64,000 bases of DNA from a virus. The DNA lies in IMG/VR virus record IMGVR_UViG_3300042893_000309, positions 1 through 64,000 of that record. One strand, written 5' to 3'. Below, piece by piece: positions 22,644 through 30,871 of the stretch (positions are counted from its first letter, which is position 1; every line of letters begins with the position of its first letter). The notes beneath the pieces are model-generated. The model saw nothing but the letters and a program-made list of their open reading frames with translations, ran no database searches and was not told the origin of the DNA. Position numbers and translations under genes: made by a program.

Positions 22644-25299
22644 ATAATTTATTAAAAGTATTTGTCTGTTCGGTTGATCTGACGTCCCAATTAAGAACGC
22701 CAATTAAATTTGATAGTTTATTATCAATAATTGTATTTTCCATTTCTTCGTGATTAAAAGGTAAGTCTTTAAACCACTGTGGCAAACGCAATTCATCTAC
22801 GGGATAGGCTACACTGGTAAATCCTAGCGGATTATCTTTCAGTTTACAAACAATGACTTTGGCACCGTCTGTAATCCCCATTGAATATTTGTCTCCAAAC
22901 ATTCGTTTTAGTGTATTCCAGTTAATACTTGCTCTGACATGCCCTGGCATATTTGCCTTGCCTGCTTTGGCTTCTTTGTTTTGATAGTCTGTAATGTTGT
23001 TGGCACGTTTGGGACTACCTTTCTCCCACCCTGGACGTACTTTAAAGTTGGTTCTAAAGTCAGTGATAAAATCTAATACATCACGTTCCGCTTCTCCAGT
23101 TAGAACTTTTTCCAATACATCGCTTAAGAAGTTTTGAATAAATTCAGGAGTATCACTGCGCTTGAGATCCAATCCCATGGCTTTGATTTTACCAGGCTTG
23201 TCATCTACGTCAAGGCGCTTGCCTTCTTTATCATAGTACAGCACAGCATAACGTTTCTTAGTAATGAACAAACCTTTACTAGCAACAAGCTCACGACCTG
23301 CTTTGATAACTTCCCCACGACTTTTAGGACAATGAAACGAGTCCTGCATAAACTTGGGAAATGTATTGTTAACCTCATTGCTCACTTGGTCATACAACTG
23401 TATTACAGTTTCTTTTGACCACGGGATTTGACCCGAGTCGATATCTTTCTTAAGCGTCTTATAAGCACTAAAATAACAACTATCAGTATCACCGTATATA
23501 ATAGCTTTTCCACGATAATCAAACTCCCCAGTAATAATCTCATTAACTTTGCCAGCCATGTGCTTAACAATCTGACGACCTGTCAATGTAGTGCTTTGTC
23601 CAATACGTTTGTCATAGAATCGACAATGCGGATTAAGAATAGCACCGTACAAACTGTTCAGGTTAATCTTCTTGACCAGCTGACGTTTATCCCAATATTC
23701 TTCTTCTACCTTATTAGCTGCCTTAATAGCATCTTTAAGTTTGGCCTGCATGTCTTTACGTTCACTATACCAACGCTTTAGCAAGCCTGGAATAATACCT
23801 TCTTTTTCATAAGTGAAGATTGTACCATTGGCACTGATCAACAAACTGGCATTGCTTTCAAAAATCATCTTGTACACTTCTGCCGCACTCAGTAACTCAC
23901 TGCGACCATCTTCCCAGTCCACAGTAATTTCTGTGCCAATTTCTTTATTCATAATGGCAGTATATTCTACACTACCAAACATACCTTCCCATGCTGCCGC
24001 AAAGCTCTTGCCTTTGTTTACAAGATTATCAATATACTCCTGTGTTTTTTCTTGCCGCAGTTGACCCACAATAGTTTCGGGCCCCATGTTCAATGCTCTA
24101 ATAGCACTGGGATACAGACTGTTAATGTCCAAGGAGCCAATCCATTCGTGTATGCCTTCTTTGGGATAGGCAACATAGGCTCCAGCGGCACCTTCATTTT
24201 CTTCATTGTCATTTCTGCGTATCTTGTTGGGCACTTGAAAGCCACGACGATGTGCTTCGTTAATAATGGCCTGTTCAGTTACAGCCACAGCACCCATAGT
24301 TGTTTGGATCAACACAGTACATTCGTGTGCCAATGTATTAGCAAGATCCAAGAACTTTAACTTCTTATCTAGTTTATCCAACAAGGCAGTATCCTGTCTG
24401 TTGTAAACAACAAACTTACGGAAGTCATTATTGTATAGTTGATCCAGGGTGCCTTCGTAGACAGTTTTAGTTTCGCCAATTTCCATCTCACCAATAGCAT
24501 CTAGTCGATAAGTGTGGCGTTCTTCATATGTGTATTTGCGGTACAGTTCAAGACTGTCCAAGTGTACACGACCAATTAGGTCATATGTTGTGGCGGTTTT
24601 ACCATACTTTTCAAATTCACGTTTCTTGGGATATTGATCCCATAGACACATTCTGCGTGTGTCATCTTTACTGAGCACTTTAGTAATACGATTGACAGTG
24701 TAGGGCATATCAAAGCCTTCGCTGTTCCAACCGCTGAGAACATCAGCATCTTGTATTAGATTTAAGAATGTGTCTAGTAAATCTGCTTCGTTGTCAAAGA
24801 TATGTGTGTTTGGTAAATCTTTAACAAGTTCTTCGCCTTGAGCTACAGTCATGCCTTTTGGAGGCATAGCAAGACATACCAGTGTATCTAACCACTGTAA
24901 GTGAACAGCAATCGCAGTAATTGGCATGAACGCATCGTCTGGACTTGCGTAGCCGCGTTCCGGATCAAAGTCCACTTCAATGTCCCAGAAAGCGACATTT
25001 AGCTTGGGTGCGTCTTGATTTATGTAATTTTCACTTAGACATGCCACGACGGGATTGATATCCGCTTCGTAGAGTTTCTTTCCATTGTTTATTTTTAACT
25101 CTTTATGGAAATCTTTAGAGTTTCTACAGACAATGCGACTTAGTGGATCACCGTAAATTGATTGAAATTTACCACGGGAATCTTCGTAATAGAAAGTATA
25201 ACGTACAGGGAATTCTTTGAACTCTCTGTTACCGTCTTTGTTTCTTTCTACCACTCGCACAATGTCAGCATTTCTATCAAAGTATGCGTCAACGTACAA
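22633..25299 (-). CDS. 43: Family B DNA polymerase (gp43-like)
   Basis: This is the replicative polymerase with proofreading. Exo I is FWDIEVDFDP near residue 110, motif A is LDINSLYPSAI, motif B is KKINLNSLYGAI and motif C is YGDTDS. I start it at TTG 25299, which has AGGAGA six bases upstream and gives MYVDAYF, aligning with the short N-terminus of T4 gp43 (888 versus 898 residues). The ATG at 25338 would add 13 residues and has no ribosome binding site. A hairpin lies between the two, at 25341-25358 in the leader, which recalls gp43 autoregulation in T4. Confidence 0.93.
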   Translation of the reverse strand: MYVDAYFDRNADIVRVVERNKDGNREFKEFPVRYTFYYEDSRGKFQSIYGDPLSRIVCRNSKDFHKELKINNGKKLYEADINPVVACLSENYINQDAPKLNVAFWDIEVDFDPERGYASPDDAFMPITAIAVHLQWLDTLVCLAMPPKGMTVAQGEELVKDLPNTHIFDNEADLLDTFLNLIQDADVLSGWNSEGFDMPYTVNRITKVLSKDDTRRMCLWDQYPKKREFEKYGKTATTYDLIGRVHLDSLELYRKYTYEERHTYRLDAIGEMEIGETKTVYEGTLDQLYNNDFRKFVVYNRQDTALLDKLDKKLKFLDLANTLAHECTVLIQTTMGAVAVTEQAIINEAHRRGFQVPNKIRRNDNEENEGAAGAYVAYPKEGIHEWIGSLDINSLYPSAIRALNMGPETIVGQLRQEKTQEYIDNLVNKGKSFAAAWEGMFGSVEYTAIMNKEIGTEITVDWEDGRSELLSAAEVYKMIFESNASLLISANGTIFTYEKEGIIPGLLKRWYSERKDMQAKLKDAIKAANKVEEEYWDKRQLVKKINLNSLYGAILNPHCRFYDKRIGQSTTLTGRQIVKHMAGKVNEIITGEFDYRGKAIIYGDTDSCYFSAYKTLKKDIDSGQIPWSKETVIQLYDQVSNEVNNTFPKFMQDSFHCPKSRGEVIKAGRELVASKGLFITKKRYAVLYYDKEGKRLDVDDKPGKIKAMGLDLKRSDTPEFIQNFLSDVLEKVLTGEAERDVLDFITDFRTNFKVRPGWEKGSPKRANNITDYQNKEAKAGKANMPGHVRASINWNTLKRMFGDKYSMGITDGAKVIVCKLKDNPLGFTSVAYPVDELRLPQWFKDLPFNHEEMENTIIDNKLSNLIGVLNWDVRSTEQTNTFNKLFDF

Positions 25300-25340
25300 A
25301 TTTTTTCTCCTATGCGATTTAAGGCTCGCAAATACCAACG

Positions 25341-25358
25341 GATCAGTTATGGCTGATC
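25341..25358 (-). promoter_or_regulatory. Leader hairpin upstream of gp43 (candidate translational operator)
   Basis: GATCAG and CTGATC form a 6-bp stem with a 6-nt loop, about 30 nt before the AGGAGA ribosome binding site. T4 gp43 represses its own translation by binding a hairpin in its leader. Here the spacing is longer than in T4, so the role is conjectural. Confidence 0.35.
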
Positions 25359-25369
25359 AAACCCTTCTC

Positions 25370-25657
25370 TTACATATTTATAAGTCTAATATAGCCCACT
25401 ATGTCAATAGTGACTAACAGTATATAGTTGGCAACCATGCCTGTACTCTTGCGAGTCCAAGCGGCCCATCCAAAGATAGCACATTGTACAATGAATATTG
25501 GGTATAGATAAAAGAACAGTGGATCGGTTGCCCCGGCTGCTAGCGTTAGCGAACACCCGAGGCTCATAAACCATGCTGTGATTTCCAATGTAAATCGGGT
25601 GGGCCATTCTCTGTAGTCTCGCCTTGCCCAATTAAAAATGCCTTTTAAAAAATCCAT
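25370..25657 (-). CDS. Membrane protein, 3-4 TM
   Basis: A 95-residue hydrophobic protein with about three membrane segments (residues 22-40, 43-62 and 72-92), ending GMVANYILLVTIDIVGYIRL. Similar short membrane proteins occur in T4-like marine phages; some resemble transporters of the PnuC type, but this one is too short to assign. Its ATG abuts the dsbA stop. Confidence 0.6.
   Translation of the reverse strand: MDFLKGIFNWARRDYREWPTRFTLEITAWFMSLGCSLTLAAGATDPLFFYLYPIFIVQCAIFGWAAWTRKSTGMVANYILLVTIDIVGYIRLINM
25377..25407 (-). promoter_or_regulatory. Candidate promoter for gp43
   Basis: A perfect -35 TTGACA (25402-25407) and TATAAA (25377-25382) lie 19 bp apart in minus-strand sense; the spacing is long. 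The same place holds a TATAAATA late-type box (25375-25382), so which signal is used is open. Confidence 0.4.
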
Positions 25658-25923
25658 TAATCTTTCGGCAAGCGTCCAGTTACACCAAGAATCATTTCAA
25701 TTTCGTTCCAATCATTTTCATGATCTCGCCAATTGTCTTTGTGAGCAATGGTTATGGCTTTGTTAATAATGCTGGGTTTTACATCAAGTTCTTCTGCTAC
25801 TGCTTTAACAGTTTCTTTTAAACCTTCTTTGAGATCTTCAATTTCTCTCAAAACAGTCGAACCTTCGTTAATCAAACGTTCTAATTTGGCTTTTTCCTCA
25901 GGTCCATACATGCGTGTTGACAT
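25657..25923 (-). CDS. dsbA: DsbA-like double-stranded DNA-binding protein
   Basis: The 88-residue protein fits T4 DsbA (89 residues), a dsDNA-binding protein associated with late transcription. The central IEDLKEGLKETVKAVAEELD and the following SIINKAITIAHKDNW are the family's conserved helices. It is driven by a near-consensus promoter (25944-25972), divergent from the plus-strand gene at 26038, with an AAGGAGAG ribosome binding site. Confidence 0.8.
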   Translation of the reverse strand: MSTRMYGPEEKAKLERLINEGSTVLREIEDLKEGLKETVKAVAEELDVKPSIINKAITIAHKDNWRDHENDWNEIEMILGVTGRLPKD

Positions 25924-25943
25924 TTAACTCTCCTTAAAATGTA

Positions 25944-25972
25944 ATTATACAGTAGTTATCGTTGTAAGTCAA
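25944..25972 (-). promoter_or_regulatory. Sigma70-type promoter for dsbA
   Basis: TTGACT (25967-25972), a 17-bp spacer and TATAAT (25944-25949) in minus-strand sense; one mismatch to consensus. Confidence 0.82.
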
Positions 25973-26002
25973 CAACACCAAAATTAATATTGTTCAAACA
26001 CA

Positions 26003-26031
26003 TTGACTGTCTAGCTCGAAAATAGTATAAT
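26003..26031 (+). promoter_or_regulatory. Sigma70-type promoter, predicted leaderless
   Basis: TTGACT (26003-26008), a 17-bp spacer and TATAAT (26026-26031). The ATG of the following gene begins at 26038, where transcription should start, so the mRNA probably has no leader. The pair with the divergent dsbA promoter is separated by about 30 bp. Confidence 0.82.
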
Positions 26032-26037
26032 AACGCT

Positions 26038-26364
26038 ATGAAGAAACTTTTATTACTGTCAATGTTTGCCGCTCAATTGGCCAGTGCTCAGACTTTTCAC
26101 GATTGGGATAACCCCAGTAAAAAGTTTGACCTTGGTAATACTACTAAATCATTTAACATCACTGTTAAGTCGACAGATGATGTACAAAAGATATGCGAAG
26201 CAGAAAGTAAGAATAGAGGCCACGGCGGCTTTGGGTTTCAAGTAAACAGTTGTGCCTTTTGGAACACTGAACAAACTGAGTGTACTATCGTAACACCCAA
26301 ACGATCCAGCATGCACTTGCTAGGACACGAATTGCTACATTGCCTAAAAGGTAACTGGCATTAA
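26038..26364 (+). CDS. Exported protein with HExxH motif
   Basis: A 108-residue protein on the otherwise empty plus strand. A typical signal peptide (MKKLLLLSMFAAQLASA, cleavage after residue 17) precedes a small domain with three or four Cys and C-terminal GHELLHCLKGNWH. HELLH is an HExxH zinc motif, but it sits at the very end, so a third ligand beyond the terminal His is unlikely and peptidase activity is unproven. Similar small exported proteins occur in burkholderial phages and plasmids as I recall. It has its own promoter and terminator, typical of a horizontally acquired cargo (moron) gene. Confidence 0.7.
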   Translation: MKKLLLLSMFAAQLASAQTFHDWDNPSKKFDLGNTTKSFNITVKSTDDVQKICEAESKNRGHGGFGFQVNSCAFWNTEQTECTIVTPKRSSMHLLGHELLHCLKGNWH

Positions 26365-26365
26365 A

Positions 26366-26385
26366 AAAGCGCCTTGCGGCGCTTT
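26366..26385. terminator. Bidirectional terminator between convergent genes
   Basis: AAAGCGCC/GGCGCTTT forms an 8-bp stem with a TTGC loop, with an A-run on one side and a T-rich stretch on the other. It separates the plus-strand exported-protein gene from the minus-strand 26387-28807 gene. Confidence 0.85.
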
Positions 26386-26386
26386 A

Positions 26387-28807
26387 TTAGAATCGGAAAG
26401 CTGATCTAATTCGTTTAAGAATTTCGTCGTCTTCGGATTTAACATCTTCGAAAGTTGACCTATCAACATTGGGAGCACCTGCTGAAATTGGACCTGAAGA
26501 TGGCCTTGTTCTGCTCCTATCTCTGGCATCGCCTTGAGCTTTAATTAATGCCGCAGCCGCTTCTGGATATGCTGGATCCCCAGGGTTTACGACCTTACCA
26601 TTGAATGTGATAGGACCATCTGGTTTGCCCATTCGTAAAGTACCATCTACAGATTGTTTAGATTGAGTACTTGTACTTGTGTTTGTACTTGTTCCGCTTG
26701 TACTTGCGGGTACGCCAGCTGCCGGACTTGCTGCCTGATTGCTAGTACTAGCTGCAGCCACTTTATCTAATCCTTTTAACGCACTTTCTAATCGTGTTTT
26801 TAGTTCAGGAGGTAACTGAGCCATCATGTCAGTATTTTTCTGATATTGTAATATTACAGCCATGTGCTTCTTGATAAGTTCTTGATCAGCAGGATCCATC
26901 GAAGGAAGTTCATCGTCCTTGAATGTATCATACAAAGCCTTGCCCACATCGTATGCGGTCCATGCTGCCATGCCTGCTCCTACTATCAGTGCCGCAGGCC
27001 CAGCCAACGCAGAGGCTCCAGCCCGCGCCGCAATTTTCCTGCCAATACCCGAGGCCCCGCCCAGCTTGCTGGTAAACTTAGCTAACTTACCTGGTGCAGT
27101 AGGCGACCCAGATCGGCCTCCTAGTCCAAAAGGATCATTGGCGCGACTAAGAGCAGGATTAGGGTTTCGAGCCATTGCCATTCTAGCTTGTGTGCCAGCA
27201 TCACGTACTCGACCGCCTGAATTGGGCGGCACATATATGTCTGCTTCAACTAGTAGACTCCAAATCTCCATTTGTTCTTGTAATGTAAAATTAGAAATAT
27301 TTTCTAGAACTAGCGCATCGTCAGGATGTATACTTTCTGATTTGATTTTATTTTTTGCGAGAATGGCTTCGATTGCCTTGATTGAATTTTCTAATTCTGT
27401 AGTATTAGTTGTGTTTACTTTAGATCCTGCGCTTTGACCTGCACCAGCTGTAGGTTTTGCTCCACCCACTGGATTACCAGTCTTAGGATCATACCCTAAC
27501 GCAGTCATTCTTTTAACAAACTCTGGGTTTCCTAAACTTACTGTACCGGGGCCTTGACCCGGCTTAACATTATAGGCATAAGCCAATCCTGCAATGTTTG
27601 CGTACTCGTCTGTACTAACCTTGCCGCTTAAACTTCTAATAGCCGCTGTAGTTAATGGACCGTCTTTTCCATCTAAATCTAACTTTTGTCCGTGTTTTGT
27701 ATTTAGGTAGTGCTGTATAGCTTTAGTTCCAGGATTGGCCGGTCCTACTTTACCTGCTGCAGGACTTGCGGATTGTCCACCTGGTTTTGTAGTACTCCCT
27801 GCTGCGTTAGCAGACATGGCTTTACCTAGTTCAGCATCGGTACGATCTACATTATCACCGTATTCTTTTTCTCGAGCCGCCTGTGCGTTAGCAGACATGG
27901 CTTTACCTAGTTCAGCATCGGTACGATCTACATTATCACCGTATTCTTTTTCTCGAGCCGCCTGTGCGTTAGCAGACATGGCTTTACCCAGTTCAGCGTC
28001 ATCTCTATCTGCTTGATTAGGATCAACTTTTTGACCAGTTGGCGCTGCCAGTTTATCCACGGCCTTTTGTGCGGCACCTAATGCTTGTATAACAGCTGGA
28101 TCATCTATATCTGCCAGTTCTGCCATTAACGATTTAATTTCAGCAACTTCACTTTGATACTTACCCGCTGTTACACCTGTTGCTGGATTTCTAACAGGTT
28201 CGCCTGTGCCCAGTGTCACTTTTTCGTACAACTCATAGCTAAAACTTTCAACTAGTGTACGGGATATAGATCCGTCGAATGAAATAGACTCCATAGTGCT
28301 GCCACTAATCTTGGCCACTAGGTCATTTAATCTTTTTAATCTAGGAGCAACAAACGCATCACTGCTTTGTTTACCCTGTACATTGGCACTTTGTTGTTTT
28401 ACAGCACTTGATGCTTTGTCGTTGGCAGCTTGCGAATCTTTGTCTAGGCCAAATTTACCTGTACCTATTAAGCCACCTAGTGCTGAAGTCTTTGCTGTAC
28501 CTGGTACTAATCCTAGTTTTGCCAATGATTGTGTATCAGCTTCTCTTGCTGTTGCGGAAATGTCATAGTTACTCTGCCCACGATCGCCCGATGGCATACT
28601 CTGTTTTCTAACAAAGTATCCGCTTACAGGATCATACAGACCGGGCAGGTTTTCCTTCCATGCTAGGTCGTTTAAAATACCAGCACGTTTTTGTTCGTCT
28701 TTTTCTTGGCCAACAGCAGCCTGTATGTCTTTCATAGTTATGGCTTCATTTAAAATCTGTCTAGATTCAATCTTGTCCATTCTAGCTATAAGTGCTTTCA
28801 AGTCCAT
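26387..28807 (-). CDS. Large late protein with internal repeats and peptidoglycan-binding-like domain
   Basis: An 806-residue, Ala/Ser/Pro-rich protein that is probably virion associated. The N-terminus (MDLKALIARMDKIESRQILN) resembles that of the 28926-29351 gene and is helical. In the middle it has three copies of a 27-residue repeat (DAELGKAMSANAQAAREKEY...). A segment with AIQHYLNTKHGQKLDLDGKD then has the look of a PG_binding_1 domain. A Gly/Ala-rich hydrophobic stretch of about 30 residues (ALAGPAALIVGAGMAAW) lies near residue 600 and could insert into a membrane. Injection-related function is possible but inferred. Confidence 0.7.
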   Translation of the reverse strand: MDLKALIARMDKIESRQILNEAITMKDIQAAVGQEKDEQKRAGILNDLAWKENLPGLYDPVSGYFVRKQSMPSGDRGQSNYDISATAREADTQSLAKLGLVPGTAKTSALGGLIGTGKFGLDKDSQAANDKASSAVKQQSANVQGKQSSDAFVAPRLKRLNDLVAKISGSTMESISFDGSISRTLVESFSYELYEKVTLGTGEPVRNPATGVTAGKYQSEVAEIKSLMAELADIDDPAVIQALGAAQKAVDKLAAPTGQKVDPNQADRDDAELGKAMSANAQAAREKEYGDNVDRTDAELGKAMSANAQAAREKEYGDNVDRTDAELGKAMSANAAGSTTKPGGQSASPAAGKVGPANPGTKAIQHYLNTKHGQKLDLDGKDGPLTTAAIRSLSGKVSTDEYANIAGLAYAYNVKPGQGPGTVSLGNPEFVKRMTALGYDPKTGNPVGGAKPTAGAGQSAGSKVNTTNTTELENSIKAIEAILAKNKIKSESIHPDDALVLENISNFTLQEQMEIWSLLVEADIYVPPNSGGRVRDAGTQARMAMARNPNPALSRANDPFGLGGRSGSPTAPGKLAKFTSKLGGASGIGRKIAARAGASALAGPAALIVGAGMAAWTAYDVGKALYDTFKDDELPSMDPADQELIKKHMAVILQYQKNTDMMAQLPPELKTRLESALKGLDKVAAASTSNQAASPAAGVPASTSGTSTNTSTSTQSKQSVDGTLRMGKPDGPITFNGKVVNPGDPAYPEAAAALIKAQGDARDRSRTRPSSGPISAGAPNVDRSTFEDVKSEDDEILKRIRSAFRF
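27804..28008 (-). repeat. 81-bp tandem repeat, 2.5 copies
   Basis: Unit starts are at 27804, 27885 and 27966. By eye the first two copies are identical over 81 bp and the third begins to diverge after about 25 bp. It encodes the 27-residue repeats of the 806-residue protein. Confidence 0.9.
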
Positions 28808-28842
28808 ATCAATTCCTAATAATATACATGCTCACTTCTAGT

Positions 28843-28925
28843 GTGCCTTCCGGGGCACGACTCCCAAACACTCTAGGGCAGCAGCCGCCCCACACCAGTA
28901 ACGCATAACGTCCTAAGGTAGTGTG
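28843..28925 (-). promoter_or_regulatory. GC-rich intergenic region with three tandem hairpins
   Basis: The 118-bp gap between two late genes holds GTGCC/GGCAC (28843-28858), GGGC/GCCC (28876-28890) and CACACC/GGTAGTGTG (28891-28925, with a long loop). It is much richer in G+C than its surroundings. I see no ORF, tRNA fold or T-run. It could be a structured leader, a processing site or a weak terminator. Confidence 0.5.
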
Positions 28926-29351
28926 TTACTTGGGCACACAGTTTGGAACTGTCTTGCCACCTTTTTTCTTTGTACCTACAGGCTTGTAGCCTTTCCAACA
29001 AGGATTGTCCTTGGGATCTTTTAATCCTTCGATTACCTTGCTTGCTAATTTTGTTGCTTTCTGTTTAGTTCGATCCGCACTTTCGGCAAATTCTTGCTCA
29101 ACAGTTTTAAAATACTTACCAATCATGCTGGGCTTTGCGCCCACTGCCACATTCAATACTGGACTAGTAACAGTTTCTCTTGCTACTGGTTTGCTATGAT
29201 ACACAGCAATACTTTCTGCTTGCGTCAATCGATTTGAAGGGCCTTGCCCTTCTTTAATTACAGATACAAAACGTTTCATATCGTTAACGCCAACTACCGC
29301 AGGTTTTGAATCCACGCGGTCCAGCGTTTGTAGAATTTTCTTCATGTCCAT
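28926..29351 (-). CDS. Late protein, basic C-terminus
   Basis: A 141-residue protein beginning MDMKKILQTLDRVDSKPAVV, with a start similar to the large protein just downstream. The C-terminus is Lys/Gly/Pro/Cys rich (DNPCWKGYKPVGTKKKGGKT). Probably a virion protein; no function known. It overlaps the hairpin region at its stop. Confidence 0.6.
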   Translation of the reverse strand: MDMKKILQTLDRVDSKPAVVGVNDMKRFVSVIKEGQGPSNRLTQAESIAVYHSKPVARETVTSPVLNVAVGAKPSMIGKYFKTVEQEFAESADRTKQKATKLASKVIEGLKDPKDNPCWKGYKPVGTKKKGGKTVPNCVPK

Positions 29352-29359
29352 GATACTAA

Positions 29360-30604
29360 TTAACGTTTAATGCCTGCGGCAGTAAGTGCATCGGCTCTAT
29401 CTTTATAACCTTTAACACCTGGCTTAATATCTTTAGCTGACTTGCCAATAGCAGCTTTTACTTTAGGGGAAGCATCGCTTGCGTTAACATGCTTCATCGT
29501 AGTTTTTTCTTGATGACTGGCTTCATACATACTGCCACATTCTTTCATACCATGTATTGGACAGCTTTTGCCTCTAGCAGTGTGATTACATTTGCCTTCG
29601 CCAAGTGCCGCACTTGCTCCTGCTTTCTTTAGATCTTGCGGTGTGGCTCTCATACCGGGAACAGTAGTTTTAGCAGTAGCAGCAATACCAGATCGCTGTG
29701 GCGCACCACTTATTGCGGTTTCTTTAACTTTAGCAAATGGATTTTTCTTTTTGTCAGCAATAGCCTTCTTCATTGGCTCTTTCTTGTTGCCGTCTTTATC
29801 CATATCTAAGAAGTCTGGCTTCTTGCCTTCTTTAAATGTTGGATTGGTTGGCCCTGGAGTTTTAGCACTCCAACGCTTGCCTTTGTGTGGACCCGAAGTT
29901 ACAACAGGATACTGACCGTCTTTGCCTTTTGGTGGAGGAGCACTAGCACCATCTGGATTCATAGGAGCCATCGATTCTTTTACTTCTTTATCTCTGTTGT
30001 CAAATTTCTCGCTGTCTTTCATGCCCCATGTTTTGGCACTCTTTGGACTTTGCTTTAGTTTTGGAGACTGTGATTTCTTCTCAGCGGCTGATTGTCCTTT
30101 AGCATGGCTTGCTTTGCCTTTGCCTGATTTCTGTTCAGATTCGCCGTCATCTTTGTAACTGGTATTAGTGTGCTTAACACCTGTTGATGTTTTTTCTAGT
30201 TCACCAGTGCGAGTCTTTTTCTTATCGCCTACTTTAGCTTTGTCATCGAAAGTTTCGTCTAAATCTTTTTGATTTTTTTCTTTTAACTTTTCTAACTTAA
30301 CTTTAGCTTCGGTTAGTTTCTTTTTGAATTCTTTGCGTACAGCTTCGGTGTACATGTCAGAATTTTCAATTTTGCTACCGTACTCACTAAACTTCATTTC
30401 GTATTCTAAATAGTGAAAAACGCTGGCAACATAATCAGCTGCTTTAGTAATTTTAGCTTGTACCCAACCTTCAAGTTGGTCACCATCTTGGATCATTTTA
30501 AATAGCTTGAAGCTATAGTTGGCTGTCTTGTAAAGATCGGCCCTGGCCATTGCGGCTTCTTGATCATCTGGATGAGGGTGATTCATCATATTCATTCCTG
30601 GCAT
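29360..30604 (-). CDS. Lys-rich low-complexity late protein
   Basis: A 414-residue basic protein, helical at the N-terminus and then largely disordered with many Lys, Pro, Ser and Gly. It contains CNHTARGKSCPIHGMKECG near residue 340, a Cys/His cluster that could bind zinc. Such basic proteins in T4-like phages are often packaged with DNA; that is inference. It is preceded by a GATAAATA late promoter and an ACGGAG ribosome binding site. Confidence 0.65.
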   Translation of the reverse strand: MPGMNMMNHPHPDDQEAAMARADLYKTANYSFKLFKMIQDGDQLEGWVQAKITKAADYVASVFHYLEYEMKFSEYGSKIENSDMYTEAVRKEFKKKLTEAKVKLEKLKEKNQKDLDETFDDKAKVGDKKKTRTGELEKTSTGVKHTNTSYKDDGESEQKSGKGKASHAKGQSAAEKKSQSPKLKQSPKSAKTWGMKDSEKFDNRDKEVKESMAPMNPDGASAPPPKGKDGQYPVVTSGPHKGKRWSAKTPGPTNPTFKEGKKPDFLDMDKDGNKKEPMKKAIADKKKNPFAKVKETAISGAPQRSGIAATAKTTVPGMRATPQDLKKAGASAALGEGKCNHTARGKSCPIHGMKECGSMYEASHQEKTTMKHVNASDASPKVKAAIGKSAKDIKPGVKGYKDRADALTAAGIKR

Positions 30605-30627
30605 AGTAGTAAACTCCGTTGTTCTAA

Positions 30628-30635
30628 TATTTATC
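30628..30635 (-). promoter_or_regulatory. Late promoter box GATAAATA
   Basis: Located 24 bp before the ATG at 30604 and overlapping the stop codon of the 30631-30870 gene. A NATAAATA match at typical distance. Confidence 0.65.
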
Positions 30636-30870
30636 GTTTTATTGCAGGTCCGCCGAACAAACTAACTCCTGTAGCCTTGTTGGGATCAACTGCTTTTACC
30701 TTGGGTTGCGGCGGTGCTTTTGTGCCGCTTTTTCCAGGGCTTCCTATATAGCTTCTTTTACCCCGGGCTGGACCTGGACTAATGTGTGGATTTACCACTG
30801 TGCCTATGTTAGCAGTACTTGTAGCACCTGCTGTAGCACTTTCTTTCATGGTTATTTCACGTATTTTCAT
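30631..30870 (-). CDS. Small late protein, Pro/Gly/Lys rich
   Basis: A 79-residue protein starting MKIREITMKESATAG, low complexity afterwards. It probably belongs to the virion-protein series in this block. No motif recognised. Confidence 0.55.
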   Translation of the reverse strand: MKIREITMKESATAGATSTANIGTVVNPHISPGPARGKRSYIGSPGKSGTKAPPQPKVKAVDPNKATGVSLFGGPAIKR

Positions 30871-30871
30871 A

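Noticed and set aside
26919-27437. Plus-strand open frame of 172 codons opposite the 806-residue gene
   Set aside because: Antisense of Ala/Pro-rich coding sequence, without promoter or ribosome binding site.
28843-28925. Possible tRNA in the GC-rich intergenic region
   Set aside because: It contains CACACCA, but no T-loop GTTCGA-type sequence and no 7-bp acceptor stem can be formed.
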